A stretch of DNA of 64,000 bases from Escallonia rubra (taxonomy: Eukaryota; Streptophyta; Magnoliopsida; Escalloniales; Escalloniaceae): NCBI GenBank assembly GCA_033065855.1, contig JAVXUO010002823.1, forward strand, positions 1 through 64,000. Direction: 5' to 3'. Numbering within the stretch: position 1 is the first letter of the stretch; every line of letters begins with the position of its first letter. Positions 35,213 to 47,313 of the stretch are shown in pieces. The translations under genes and the position numbers were made by a program. The notes under the pieces are model-generated. The model was not told the DNA's origin. It made no database searches and was given only the letters and a program-made list of their open reading frames with translations.

Positions 35213-38200
35213 TCACTTCATCTCTAAATTTGGGTAAAGTCCCATCCCCCTCGATGCTTCCATCACTAGGCCTCTCCCTAGTGGCTTAGTCAGAGGATCA
35301 GCCAAGTTCCTCTCTGACCTCACAAAATTCATAGATACGGTACCGTTCTCAATTAGCTGCCTCACAGTAGCATGTCGCATCCGGATGTGACGACTCTTCC
35401 CATTATATATTTTGCTTTTAGCTCGAGCAATAGCAGCTTGACAATCACAATGCATCACCACAGGTGGACTAGGTTTACTCCACAAAGGTATATCAATCAA
35501 GAAACTTCTGAGCCACTCTGCTTCAGAACAAGCCTTCTCTAAGGCAATCAACTCTGATTCCATGGTGGATTTAGCAATAACTGTCTGCTTGGACGACTTC
35601 CAAGAGATCGATCCTCCAGCTAGTAGGAACACATATCCACTAGTGGGCTTTAACTCATCTGAATCTGAAATCCAACAATAACCTTCAAGTACAGAAGGAT
35701 GACCACAATATGTTAATCCATAATCAATTGTGCCTCTCAAATATCTCAATAACCTGGATATTGCATTCCAATGTTCCTCACTAGGATTATGAGTATATCT
35801 ACTCAATCTGCCAACTGCATATGCAATATCAGGACGAGTATGATTCATCAAAAACATCAGGCTACCAATTATTTGTGCAAACTTATTTTGTGACACACTG
35901 TCACCATAATTTTTCACAAGGTGCATTTTTGCATCATAAGGTGAAGACAAAGATGTACAATCATAATGCTCATATTTTCTCAGTATGTTCTCAACAAAGT
36001 GTGACTGTGATAATGTGATAGAATCATCATGCCTCAAAATTTTGATTCCCAAAATGACATTAGCTTCACCCATATCTTTCATGTCAAATTTAGATGCTAA
36101 AAATCTCTTAGTAGTATGCACGATATCAATGCTTGTTCCAAATATAAGCAGGTCATCAACGTACAAGCATATAATGATAACACTATCATTAACACACTTA
36201 TAATAAATGCACTTGTCAGCATTGTTAATCAAGAATCCATCAGATATCATCACGCTATCAAATTTTTCATGCCATTGTTTAGGAGCTTGTTTCAATCCGT
36301 ACAAGGATTTAACCAACTTACACACTTTATTTTCTTGTCCGGGGACCACGTATCCCTCGGGCTGCTCCATGTATATTTCTTCTTCTAAATCTCCATTTAG
36401 AAAAGCAGTTTTAACATCCATTTGATGCACAACAAGTTTATGTATGGATGCAATGGCAAATAAAATTCTGATAGATGCAATTCTACTAACAGGAGAGTAT
36501 GTATCAAAATAATCAACATTCTGTTTTTGTTTGTAGCCTTTAGCCACCAGTCGCTCCTTATATTTCTCAATGGAACCATCTGGTTTTAACTTTTTCTTAA
36601 AGACCCATTTACAACCAATAGGTCTATTCTTATAAGGCAAGTCTACAAGTTCCCAAGTATGATTAGACATGATAGAATCTAATTCATTATTAATGGCTTC
36701 TCTCCAAAAAGGTGCATCTATAGAAACTATAGCATCATGATATGACAATGGTTCATCATTAACAAGATACACATAATCATCTCCAAAACTAGTTTCAGTT
36801 CGCATTCTCTTGCTTCTTCTTAACTCTAGAGTTTCACCAATAGGATTATCAGCACTAGCATGCTCATCAATAACTCTAGGCATTTTATTTTTCATAGGAA
36901 AAATATTCTCAAAGAAAGAAGCATTTTTAGATTCAATAATAGTATTGGCTTCCATGACATCACTCTTAATAACAAGAAATTTGTATGCAATACTATTAGA
37001 AGCATAACCAATGAACACGCAATCACAAGTTCGAGAACCCAATTTTCTCTTTTTAGGCTCAGGTAACATAACCTTTGCCAGGCACCCCCACACTTTCAGG
37101 TACTCCAAGTTAGGAGCTCAACCATTCCAAATTTGATAAGGTGTTTTACCGGTCTTTTTATGGGGTACTCTATTTTGTACGTGACAGGCTGAGAGAATGG
37201 CTTCCCCCCACATGTTGGCAGGTAGGCCAGAACTAACAAGCATAGCATTCATCATTTCTTTTAAAGTCCTATTTTTTCTCTCAGCAATTCCATTTGATTC
37301 AGGTGAATAAGGTGGAGTTACTTCGTGAATAATTCCATTTTGCAAACAGAAATCATCAAACGGATTAGAGTCATATTCACCACCTCTATCAGTTCTAAGC
37401 CTTTTAATTTTCTTATCCTTTTAATTTTTAACTTCAGACTTATAATTCATGAACATTTCAAGAGCTTCGCGTTTCATCCTTAACAGATAGAGGTCTAGTG
37501 AATCTAGAACAATCATCAACAAAGATCACATAAAACTTTTTACCACCTCTAGTCATCGTTTGTTTTAAATCACCTAAATCACTGTGAATTAAGTCAAGGG
37601 GTTCACTTTCTCTTGTGACAGGTTTACATGTTTTCTTGGTACTTTGGTTTCAGCACAAATTTCACACTTGTCTATATTGGACTCATTAAAATTAAAGATC
37701 AAACCCATCTCTTTCATTTTCTTAATGTACCCATAATTCACATGTCCAAGTCTATCATGCCACACATCAGCAGAGTCAATCAAGTAAGCAAAAGTAGACG
37801 ATGCATTCTCATTCAACAATTTAACAACATTAAGTACATAAAGGCCTTGGTCAAGATATCCCTTACCGACAAAGACGTCATTTTTTGTTAGAGTCACAAT
37901 ACCTCCGTCGAACATAGTCTTGATGCCAGCTTTACCGAGTAGCTGTACTGACACAAGGTTGTGCTTGATCATCGGCACGTGAAGCACATCGGATAGTGAG
38001 AGGGTTTTACCAGATGTGAGTTTGAGAACTACCCTTCCCTTTCCCATAACTGGTACGGACCTGTTGTCCCCAACGTACACGCATTCTGTACCTTCCCCCA
38101 CATTTAAGTAGGAGGCGAACACATCTCGGTTAGCACATATGTGCCTAGTGGCACCCGAGTCTAAGACCCATCCCTTCACTTCCGTAACCAAGTGCACTTC

Positions 38201-39160
38201 TGACACTACAGCTGCAATGATATCATCATCTGCTTCAACAATGTTTGCTCTCGCCCTTGGTGGAGCCCTTCTATTATTGTTGTTGTGGTGGCGGTGCTGG
38301 TAGTTATTGTGGTTTTGGTCGGCTTTTCGATATCTACAAACATTTGCATAATGCCCTGCTTTTCCACAGAAAAAACATTCACCCTTTTTCTGTTGAATCT
38401 GTGGATTAGACACTTGACCTCTATTGTAGTTATTAGAATGGGGTCTCCCATAAGGCTTATGACCATATCCCCTATTGTGCGATTGTTGGGTCCTAACCGG
38501 TCCACTTTCAACTACATTAGCCTTAGACATCATTTCTTTAGCCCTACCAGTCATTTGCAATTTTCTATTTTGAGCCTCAATTTTAATATAGACTATTGTT
38601 TCCTGTAGAGTCATAGCGTGCCTCTTTTGTCTAAATTTTAATTTAAATTCTTTCCATGAGTCAGGCAATTTTTCTACAAGACATTGAGCCTTAAATCTTT
38701 CAGGTAAAACGTCACCCTCTTTAGCTAATCCATTTATAATATTTTGAAAATCATTAATTTGAGTTTCAATGCTTTTATCATCAGCCATTTGATAGTGCAA
38801 AAAATTAACGGCTAAAAACTTTTTAGTGCCTTTATCCTCAAATTCGTACTTGCTAACTAATTCATCCCATAAACCCTTAGCAAGAGTAAAGTGATTATAA
38901 ACGCCATATAGATCATTAGATAAACTATTACGAATAGTACTAAGACAAAATCTATTAGCGTTATTCCATTTTTCTAAGACTTGAGCATAATTTTCGGTAT
39001 TGTTATCCGGCACAGGCTCAGTCAGAACGAACGAGATTTTAGAAAAATCCAAGACATCCAAAACCATGTCTTTCCATCTTTTAAAATTATTTCCGTCAAA
39101 ACGTTCAATTCGACTTGCGTCCGGAATAACTTTCGTTTGTGCGAGAAGTTGCGATTCCAT
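35213..39160 (-). pseudogene. Copia B gag-pol polyprotein with about three lesions
   Basis: Start ATG is at 39160 (MESQLLAQTKVIPDASRIERFDG). The gag zinc knuckle is CFFCGKAGHYANVC, and the protease motif is WVLDSGATRHICA. GAG-pre-integrase follows (VWHDRLGHVNY...CEICAETK). A one-base loss in a C run near 37598 shifts the frame at NPL. A stop (TAA) lies near 37425 in the integrase core between KSEVKN and KDKKIKRLRTDRGGEYD. A TGA lies near 37111 in [18 protein letters not shown]. Reverse transcriptase keeps YVDD, with [15 protein letters not shown] before it, and RNase H ends [10 protein letters not shown]. The long 35213-37108 frame is intact. These few lesions suggest a younger insertion than Copia A. 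Confidence 0.9.
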
Positions 39161-39355
39161 TTTAATCAACCTTTTAGAATGTTGGATATAAATCCGTTTA
39201 AATCATTTTTGGAGCAGAATCGCACTTTCTTACACAAAATCAAGATACAATATAAATAATATCACGTTACAAAATACATTAAAACAATCTCACCAAACTA
39301 TAAAATCAAGCCGAGGCTTTGTCCTAAAAGGTTGATTCGCGCTCCCCGGAACCAA

Positions 39356-39830
39356 TGGTTCGATGCGATGGGCTTCACAGCACGCAACCCCCAGGATTAG
39401 TCTATAGTACTATCCCCATTTGCACGCATATGCAACGGAGACTCTCGAATAACCCTCTTGACTTTCCTCTTCCACGACGAACCAAAATATCAAATTATAT
39501 GAGTACTAAAATAACAAGGTTTTGTAGTAGAATTTTGGGTTGATACTAAAGAGAAATGTGTGTCTCGGATGTGGGAAGAAAACAAGTGAAGGTGTGTGTT
39601 TTTGTGTTTGGCCGAGACACATATATATAGGGAGAGGAGGACAAGAAGTCTCGGAGCCAAAGGCTCAAGACTTGGAGCCAACGAGTTGGCTTTGTGTGGA
39701 GCCAAAGCAATGGCTTTGTGTGGAGCCAAAGCAAGAGAAGAAGGCATCCGTGGCCTCTCCACATCCCAGCAATGAGAAATGAAATGGAGTGGGGGCAAGG
39801 TGTTTTGAAACAGATAAAATACAACACACT
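39356..39830 (-). repeat. Probable 5' LTR of Copia B
   Basis: The region precedes gag and contains a promoter-like TATA box. A tandem of AATGGCTTTGTGTGGAGCCA-like units at about 39680-39735 lies upstream of it, as in an LTR U3. A candidate primer site, TGGTTCCGGGGAGCG on the minus strand, lies near 39340-39355. Limits are uncertain because no second LTR is available for comparison. Confidence 0.5.
39621..39630 (-). promoter_or_regulatory. TATA box in the Copia B LTR
   Basis: On the minus strand the sequence reads CTCCCTATATATATGTGTC, a strong TATA context about 460 bases before the gag start codon. Confidence 0.55.
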
Positions 39831-40688
39831 TACCATGTTACCCGATCGAGACTTGAAAAGAGGGCTTGTTGCCATGAGAATCTAACTTATCCTAGGTATG
39901 TTGGTCAACAAATGGTATTCCAATGTGATCTTAGCCGACTGTGTTGTCTACACCGATCATTGGAGAGACGAAGAGATTTATGAGTTCCTCCATATGTCAA
40001 AGAATCCTCCAAAGGAACACAAATGGATTTTGGGCTCCTGTTTATTGTTTTTGGTCAATCACTACCAATGCCTTCATGTTTAAGGACTGGTAATGGTTCC
40101 TACAAGTTATGACATATGAGCTTTGACTTGAAAATTGCCAGTTGGTGCACATGCCAATTCTTTGTCCTCGCACAACCCTCTTGGCATACCTCTTGAGTCT
40201 TCATGTCCCTTCTAAGTACTCTGGTTTGTTCAATTGGTGGTTTTGGGGTTTAGATACTAGACAACCATCTGTTCAACCTGTCATCTAAGTTATCTGCCTT
40301 TTTATGGATATGGTTATCTAGTCACATTTTTTGTGTGTCTAGCCTATCCTTGACTAAAGAGTATCTGAATTTAGCCATTGTATTAGCTTCTGGAAAAGTG
40401 TATGCTCTTGCTCTTTTTCTGTTAGGCTGTTTATATAGAGCCATGTGTGATGATCCACTTGAGTGTGGGTGGTCCTTTTGGCCTGTGCAACTCTTGCTAC
40501 AGTCCTATTTCTTAGAGTTTAGTCCTTCAGTTCCAAATGGTATTATGTTTCCTACGTATGGTTATCGACTGTCTTTAGGTGATATACATCATCACGGGTT
40601 TCGTTTTAATTTCTTTTTAAAATTTTCGCAGGTCTTGGGACCACGCCCTTTTCTTAGTCAAAACTTTGGTCCCATCTATTTTAAAGAA

Positions 40689-41855
40689 GGGAAAATTGCG
40701 TAAAATACCCTTGTGGTTTGGGGCAGTTGCAAAAAAACTCCTCTTGTTACAAAAATTGCAAAGGCCTCCCTCTAGCGCTCAATTTGTTGCAACTGTTAGA
40801 AAAGTCATCCAAATTAACGGGGCGTGCTTTTCACGCTCTTGAAAAATGCGTGTAGTAAGAAAACTATATATTAAAAAGACTAAAGTACCCTCCCTCTTCC
40901 CAATTCCACCAAAACCTAAACCTAACCCTAACCCTAGCCACCACCCTCACCACCACTGTCCCAGTCTGCCACCTGCGCCACCCACAATCGGTGCCACCAC
41001 CACCTCGGCCCTGTGCGCCTAGCAGCCGCCAGCCTCGTCACCATGCGCCGCCGATGTAACCCACCACTCTGTCTACCACTTGACCCACCCATTACCGGCG
41101 CCACCCAATTTCTCATCCAACCCTGCCGCCGCCAACTTGTGCACACAATCACATCACCGCCAAACTTAATCACACATGCGAGAACCTTAACCTTTCCGGC
41201 GATAAAGTAAGAACAGCAGGCAGTGAAGGAACACTAATCGCACAAATTCAGATCTAGGGTTTCAAATCGCACATTGCAATTTGAAACCCTAGATCTGATT
41301 TGTGCAATTCGGGTTTCAAATCGCAATTCGGTTTCAATTCGCACAAATTCAGATCTGATTTGTGCAATTCGATCCATGCTTGCGAACCCTAATCGCACAA
41401 ATTCGAACCCTAATCAAACCGATTCGAACCCTAATTGCACAAATTCAGATCTAGGGTTTCAAATCGCAATGTGCGATTTGAAAACCTAGATCTGATTTGT
41501 GCAATTCGGGTTTCAAATCGCAATTCAATTTCAAATCGCACAAATTCATATCTGATTTGTGCAATTGGGTCCATGCTTGCGCCGCCGCAGGCCCACCGTC
41601 GATCCAAGGCAGCTGGCCTTCGTGCATGTCCAGATCTAAGAATCCAGTGGAGGAGAGAATCAAAGGAAGAGAAATGGTAATGGCGTGCCCTTTTCATTTA
41701 TATAGAAGGGCAATTTTGACATTTCTATTATTCTGTTACGAAAATTTTACGGTGCAACACCTTTGCAATTTCATATGTGTTTATGCAATTTTTGTAACAA
41801 GAGAGGTGTTTTTACAACTGCCCCAAACCACAAGGGTATTTTACGCAATTTTCCC
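40689..41855. mobile_element. Non-autonomous Mutator-like element, 1167 bp
   Basis: The ends form inverted repeats of about 50 bases (GGGAAAATTGCGTAAAATAC on the left, its complement on the right, then a shared TTGTGGTTTGGGGCAGTTG block). The 9-bp target duplication TTTAAAGAA is identical on both sides (40680-40688 and 41856-41864), the Mutator hallmark. There is no transposase. The interior has a CCAC-rich GC island (40920-41120) and a tandem foldback. It may carry a captured gene fragment of unknown origin. Confidence 0.92.
41236..41575. repeat. Tandem foldback units inside the 1.17-kb MULE
   Basis: Two units (about 41236-41375 and 41436-41575) each contain CAAATTCAGATCTAGGGTTT followed by its near complement, AAACCCTAGATCTGATTTG. 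Palindromic words such as TTTCAAATCGCA recur in both orientations. Confidence 0.75.
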
Positions 41856-42049
41856 TTTAAAGAATTGTCTTCTCATTGTAATTGCGGATCCATCGAAAAA
41901 AACTTGGGGGTCGGCCTCCCGACTTCAATGCCTTTATTGAAGTGTTTATCTGATAACGTGCCCATAGAGAATCAAGTGTTTATAAAAACTTATGGGCAAA
42001 TTTCCTGTAAGGGAGGTTTCTGCATGTTGGAGCCAAGTTAATGCTGCTC

Positions 42050-42930
42050 CCCATGGACCCTCATAATTTGGTCATCAATTTGGGTTGATCCAAGAAGTTC
42101 TTGCTCCTTTACTTATTTCTAAAGGCTTTTCAAAACCTAATGAAAGACTAAAAATGCTAACAACCAGCCATATCAAGGCTATTTTTAGGCATCCAGATCA
42201 GTGAAAAGAGAGCTTTGTCATCAAAAACTTCAAAAAGAAGATTTTCTAAGGAGTCAGCAATTTCTCAACATGCTATCAGAACAATACTGATTTGCTTTAC
42301 ATCGACAGTACCTTTACCTATTTGTTGATTATCCTAGTTGTGGAAAACTCAAAATCAACAGGTCAAGGTATACCTTTCCTCATGTTCTATTGTAATGCTT
42401 TTGCAGATGATTCTCCAAACTATCTCATTTACAGAAGAATGGACTAGTCCAACTTTAACACCAAAAGGAAAAGGAAAGATGCATCTAGAAGCTCCCCCCC
42501 CCCCACCCACAAATTGGTGTAGGTGAAAAGAGAAAAGATGGTTACTATTGTCATTCTACCAAGGCAAACCAGAAGCCAAACTTCCATGCAGCTCTAGCAA
42601 TAAATGAATCGTCAACAGTGAGAGCATTGAGCACCTTTTCTATGGCTACCGAACTGAACAGAGCAAATCATTTAGAAAGATGCTCAAGGACGCAAGAGCA
42701 AAGGGAAGGAAGAGAAGAAGATGAAAAGGAGAAGGTGCTTCTGCAACATCCCGGAATGTTAACACTCACTCGATCATATACACTAAGGCAATAAAACCAT
42801 CAAACTCAACTAATTTAGTACCACCAGCCGGTCAGAGCAACCAAGCCTTTAAATAGTATAGTACTCTTAGTACACTGTCATAATTAAAACATCAAGTCTA
42901 AGTCAAAAATACTAAATAACAATATTAACA
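42050..42930. other. No clear gene
   Basis: This AT-rich DNA directly follows the PMD relic and may hold its decayed 3' part (for example a basic stretch near 42460-42480). I cannot support a coding call. Confidence 0.45.
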
Positions 42931-44470
42931 CATGCAGGGGTTCTAATGACCGAGACTAAAACTTAAATTCTATTTTCCTCGCTCGGCTCTAATCCATACC
43001 CAATATGATCTATTATTGGTTATTACCTGCGGAAAGGAAGTCAAACAAGAGTGAGTTTTTGAGAGTTTAGTAAGGTCGCTCAAACGAAGGAATTATGAAA
43101 TAACTCACCGATGCAATTCAATGAGGGTTTTTCAAGAGTTTCAAAATGATCATATCAAGTTCGATCAGATATCAATATGACTTTCAAATACAATGCAAAT
43201 AATCACATATACTATTGAACATGAGCAATTGCAAAGTCACACAGACAGTACAGGGTAATCACTTAGCAGAGTCACAAAGGCGATGCTCACTAACATTGGT
43301 AACTACATATGCATATTTACACCAACTAATCCATCAAGGTACTAGCCCATACTAATACACGGGCTAGTCCATCAAGGTACCAGCTCACACTAATACATGG
43401 GCTAGTCCATCAAGGTACCAGCCCACACCAATGCACACCAAGTTCTCTAATACACACCAACTCCCACCAAAATACACCAGTGCATATTCTCATGTCAATA
43501 TATAAAATGCAATAATTGCTAATACAACGAAAAAATCGATGTCCGACGAGTAATAAATATTGTGCATCGATAAAGATTTTCAAATAAACACTTAAGCACA
43601 AAATAGGGTTTTAAAGGCAAAATACATGCTTATCTCAACATGACAGAGTCCAAAGAACAAGATAACAAATCAGAATGAAATACAAAATCAATTATGAGGA
43701 GTTGGTTCGGATAAAATTCCCTTACCTCGGTCCATGCTATAAGTCGCTATTTAGCATTGTTCCAAAATTCTCGAGTTAATCTAAATTGGCAATTTAATTA
43801 TTAGAACAAATTTTAGTCTTATAACACTATAAATCCTTACGCCAATTACTCACTCCGACACTTTCAATATAAACCAAAACCGAAACGGATCCCTCGGACG
43901 ACTAACTTATTAATCGATAACCCGACACTCTCTATAAGGCATAAAGACACCTAAAAATTCATATTAAATCCTTATAAAATACTTTTATAGCTTAAAGCAG
44001 TATAACAAGTTACTATATGATTTTTTTGCATTTTTAAATATTTTTGAATTAGAAATGATTAAGCCCAAAAATAACAACTAATACATCTAGATCAAACGAG
44101 AGTCCCATAATTTCATGATAGCATCATAATATATAGGAAAAATACTAAAACTAAAACTAGGATTTAAGAAGCACCGAAATTATTTTAAAATTATTCGTTT
44201 TGCTAAATCCAATACAATATAGATTTAGTACTAAATCAACTCTAAAAATTATGAAACTGAAACTTCCTTATCTCCTAAAAACATTACAGTAATTTTCTCA
44301 GAATTTATTAAGGATCTTAAAGGCTCCAAGTAAATTTTTAGAAAAGGAAATTGTGAAAATTATTAAAAATACTAAATGATTTCAGAAAAATCTGGAATTC
44401 TAACAATTATCCCAGTATTAGCGTAAGAAACTTTCTGTAAGGTTTCATCAGTTTATGATAATCGCACAAT
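42930..44470 (-). repeat. Old dispersed repeat, inverted copy
   Basis: The reverse complement aligns in order with 62590-63999. Shared blocks include GAGGTAAGG plus AATTT(C/T)ATCCGAACC, TTTTGCTAAATCCAA with its complement, TATGCATATGTA, and GCTCATGTTCAA. A short internal repeat of GGGCTAGTCCATCAAGGTAC lies at 43335-43425. There is no protein. It may be part of a long LTR. Confidence 0.65.
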
Positions 44471-44479
44471 ACCCCACCG

Positions 44480-46540
44480 CCAAGCAGTTCAACTATGCAA
44501 GCACATTGTACAATTTCTTTTTATTGTAAAGCACACGATCAGCACAGCACCTCTTCTTCCTCCTACCACAGCCCAGATCAATCACTCAGCTCACGGTTTT
44601 CCCTCCATTCCTCACACGCCCACACATACATACATTACACTACACTGCACACACACATTACACACACTTGCAAGCATATTCCATACACCCACACAAACAC
44701 ATACACTCCATCTTCTCCCCTTTCCTTCCCATAAACCCAATTCACAAACCTCACCCCTGTACACCTCCATTCTCATTATACACACTCAAACATACACAAC
44801 ACACCCACATTTCAATTACGCGCACGCGCGCACACACACATACACCCAAAACACCCATGTACTTACAACTCACACATGCACAGATTTTCACACCCACACC
44901 CACTGTCTCACGGCAGTGGGTCTCTCTCTCTGTTTTTTTTTTTAACACACTCACACACACCAAATACATAGCCACAGGTTCACACAAACACAACACATTA
45001 TATGTATACACGACACCCATTTCTTTCACTCCATCCACACAGGGGCGGACCACCCCCATGACGGGGGGGGGGGGGGCGGGCATGGCACCCCTCATATTTT
45101 TGGAATTTTTCTTTTAGTTTCTTAGAAAATGGATAAACACGTTTAAAATATTTCAAATGTTTACAAAAAATTATTATATTTTAATATTAATTTATTAGAA
45201 TTTTATTTTGTTGTGTCTTTTATTCTTTGTGAACTATCATACTCTTTATTTTTGTCATTTTCTTGCTCTATGTTCATTCTTTCTAAATCTCCACATTACA
45301 AAAAAACTAGAATAGATTAAGGTTCATTCCTTTTTTTTTTTAGTTTAAATTCTTATAATTGGTTAACTGATACATTATTAATGTACTCATACAGTTAATA
45401 ATCACATTAGTAATATATTTATACAGCAAGAGTTAAGCTTTTTTCATGCAAAATTAAAATTTTATTTTTGACTAACTTTGACAAGTTAAATAAATCACTA
45501 TGCATAGTGAAAATATATTGTTAGTAGTCAAATTGAGTAATCTATTTGTATTTGACGGATTCAATAGTGACGCTAATTATAATGTGTTTTTGATTATTCA
45601 TGTTTTATGTAAATTTGAACCTTCTAAATTCTTTTATATTAGCTATATCAATTTTTTTTAATGATTTTTTGTCACCCCTGATTAGACTTTCTGGATCTGC
45701 CCCTGCATTCAGACACCCACATATAGACTATACGTACATATATTCATATACACACAACCCACTTCACGTCAGCCCCTTCTTCCTCTCTCAAACGCCACAA
45801 CACCCACTTGTTCATCCACATAAATCACCTTTACACAGTCGGTCCCCACTCACATAACATAACAAGGCGGCCACCATGGCTGCCCTTAACATGACCTTTA
45901 CCTTCATTTCTCTCCATTGTCTTCTAACACCCTCACCAGCACATATACTATATAACTATGGCAGCCATGGCCGCCCTTTTAACCATAGCCCTTTTTCTCC
46001 CTCAGACCTACACACATACGCGCACTATGGCAGCCGCCATGACTGCCCTCACTTCACGCACCAGACAATCCACAATCCCAGCTCTTTTATTCCCATATAG
46101 CAATGACGAAATTGGGAGAAAAAAAACTAGAAGACTTACCGGATATTGGATCGACTCGCCGGAAAACTTGTCGGCAGCTCTCTCTCCCTTTCTCTCGTTC
46201 CCTTATCTTTCTCTTTTCTCTTTCTTTCTCTTCCACAAGAGCGCAGACACACAGATCTTCTCTTAAAATTCTCTCTCCCCCCCCCCCCTCTTCCGTAACC
46301 AAAAAATGTATCTCTCTATATGTAACCAAAATCCTACTTAAATCTCTCAATTATTTTTCCTCCTTTTTTTCCCCTAATAGAAGGAGTGGCATATATTTTT
46401 TTTAAGAATAAAATCAGATTTCCTTGAAATCTTTTATTTATCCAACAGTCCCCATTTTAAATTTTATATTTATAACTAGCTCTGCTACACTAATCGTAGC
46501 TAAAAGTTGCTAATAATGCATCTATGCTAAGTAAGTTAAT
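44480..46540. other. CA-rich non-coding DNA with a nested hAT-like element
   Basis: From 44560 to 45035 and again at 45705-45860 the plus strand is rich in CACACA words. A run of 14 G lies at 45063-45076, and CT-rich DNA lies at 46180-46300. Open frames here are low-complexity. It may continue the inverted old repeat, since the other copy is also TG-rich at the equivalent place (62080-62410). Confidence 0.5.
45040..45705. mobile_element. Probable non-autonomous hAT-like element, 666 bp
   Basis: The ends CAGGGGCGGA and TCTGCCCCTG are inverted repeats with one mismatch, of a type common for plant hAT elements. The flanking octamers CATCCACA and CATTCAGA match at six of eight positions, so the target duplication is imperfect. 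The interior is AT-rich without coding potential. Confidence 0.6.
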
Positions 46541-46541
46541 A

Positions 46542-46576
<35 letters not shown>

Positions 46577-46586
46577 GTATATATAT
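46540..46586. repeat. (AT)n microsatellite at the left border of the MULE
   Basis: Alternating AT with two interruptions runs directly into the element. Similar AT runs occur at its right border and beyond the next element. Confidence 0.9.
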
Positions 46587-46826
46587 GGAGCTGATCCCTT
46601 GACAGCGTAGGCAAAATAGGATATCTTGCCAGCGCGATCTGGCCGTCCATCCCTTCGGGATGGACGGTCCAGATCACTTTTTTTTGCGGCGCTGTCAGTC
46701 GTCCGCTACACTGTGTAGCTGACGGATCTTTTTACCATCTTGCCCTCACTCACCCGTCCGCTAGACTGTGTAGCGGACGACATTCTTGGGCCAACAAAAA
46801 GTAGTCCGCTACACTGTCTAGCGGAC
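46587..46826 (+). repeat. Left terminal inverted repeat of the MULE
   Basis: Matches 55190-55439 in inverse with few differences. It includes the self-complementary CCGTCCATCCCTTCGGGATG region and three of the 23-bp palindromes (46701-46723, 46756-46778, 46804-46826). A fourth, slightly further in, is at 46911-46933. Confidence 0.92.
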
Positions 46827-47313
46827 GACTGTTTCCGTCAAACCACCCACTTCCCCCTGACAGTTGTCACATCAGTCGATGCACGACTGTTACTTTGTCG
46901 TTATCCCAGCGTCCGCAACACAGTGTAGCGGACGTTGGCAAGTATTCGAAACCTTCTAAACTTCTATTCATTCCTTCTTCTCACAATCAAACTATTCCTT
47001 CTTCTCACGATCAAACCAGCGGCGTTGGCAAGTAGATCGGCGCAATTTCTTTGCAAGAAATCCTTTAATCGTCTCATCAATCACGTAAGTTCAGAAACTA
47101 ATCCTTTCTTTGTTCATAATCTAGAGTTCATCTTGCAGCGTTGGCAAGTAGATCGGCACTATGCTAGCGTTTGTCAATGTATATACATATATAGTATATA
47201 TGTGTATTGCGTATTATCTGATCACATGCTAGCGCTGAATATGCTAGCGTTGTATGTTTGGGAATGTTTACGCTTCCAACCTTGCCCTCTTTCCATTATT
47301 TCAGTTGCAAAAA

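Larger units (their letters stand above)
34767..39830 (-). mobile_element. Copia LTR retrotransposon B on the minus strand, 3' LTR not found
   Basis: Reading on the minus strand, a 5' LTR-like region (about 39830 to 39356) with a TATA box is followed by gag, protease, integrase, reverse transcriptase and RNase H and a roughly 450-base 3' region (35212-34767). I could not find a second copy of the LTR at the left end, where the element stops against the partial CCD exon. It is much less decayed than Copia A, with about three lesions in the polyprotein. Outer boundaries are approximate. Confidence 0.8.
40290..42041 (+). pseudogene. Plant mobile domain (PMD) gene relic, interrupted by a MULE
   Basis: The stretch 40290-40688 encodes AFLWIWLSSHIFCVSSLSLTKEYLNLAIVLASGKVYALALFLLGCLYRAM, a pattern typical of PMD proteins. 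These are the MAIN/MAIL family and its transposon-borne relatives, related to the extended PP7-like phosphatase genes. After the inserted element, the same frame resumes at 41865-42041. No start codon, introns or C-terminal region are clear. Removing the 1167-bp insertion and one 9-bp duplicate restores continuity. It may be a remnant of a retrotransposon- or MULE-carried PMD gene. It differs strongly from the PMD encoded 7 kb downstream. Confidence 0.7.

Noticed and set aside
39340-39360. Exact primer-binding tRNA for Copia B
   Set aside because: TGGTTCCGGGGAGCG starts with TGG as expected, but I cannot match it to a specific tRNA from memory, so only a candidate is mentioned.
39898-40083. 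61-codon frame (NKWYSNVILADCVVYTDHWRDEEIYEF)
   Set aside because: It looks protein-like but I cannot assign it to a family or connect it in frame with the PMD relic that follows.
44495-45117. Frames rich in Thr, His and Ser in the CA-rich region
   Set aside because: Low-complexity translation of CACACA DNA without conserved motifs.
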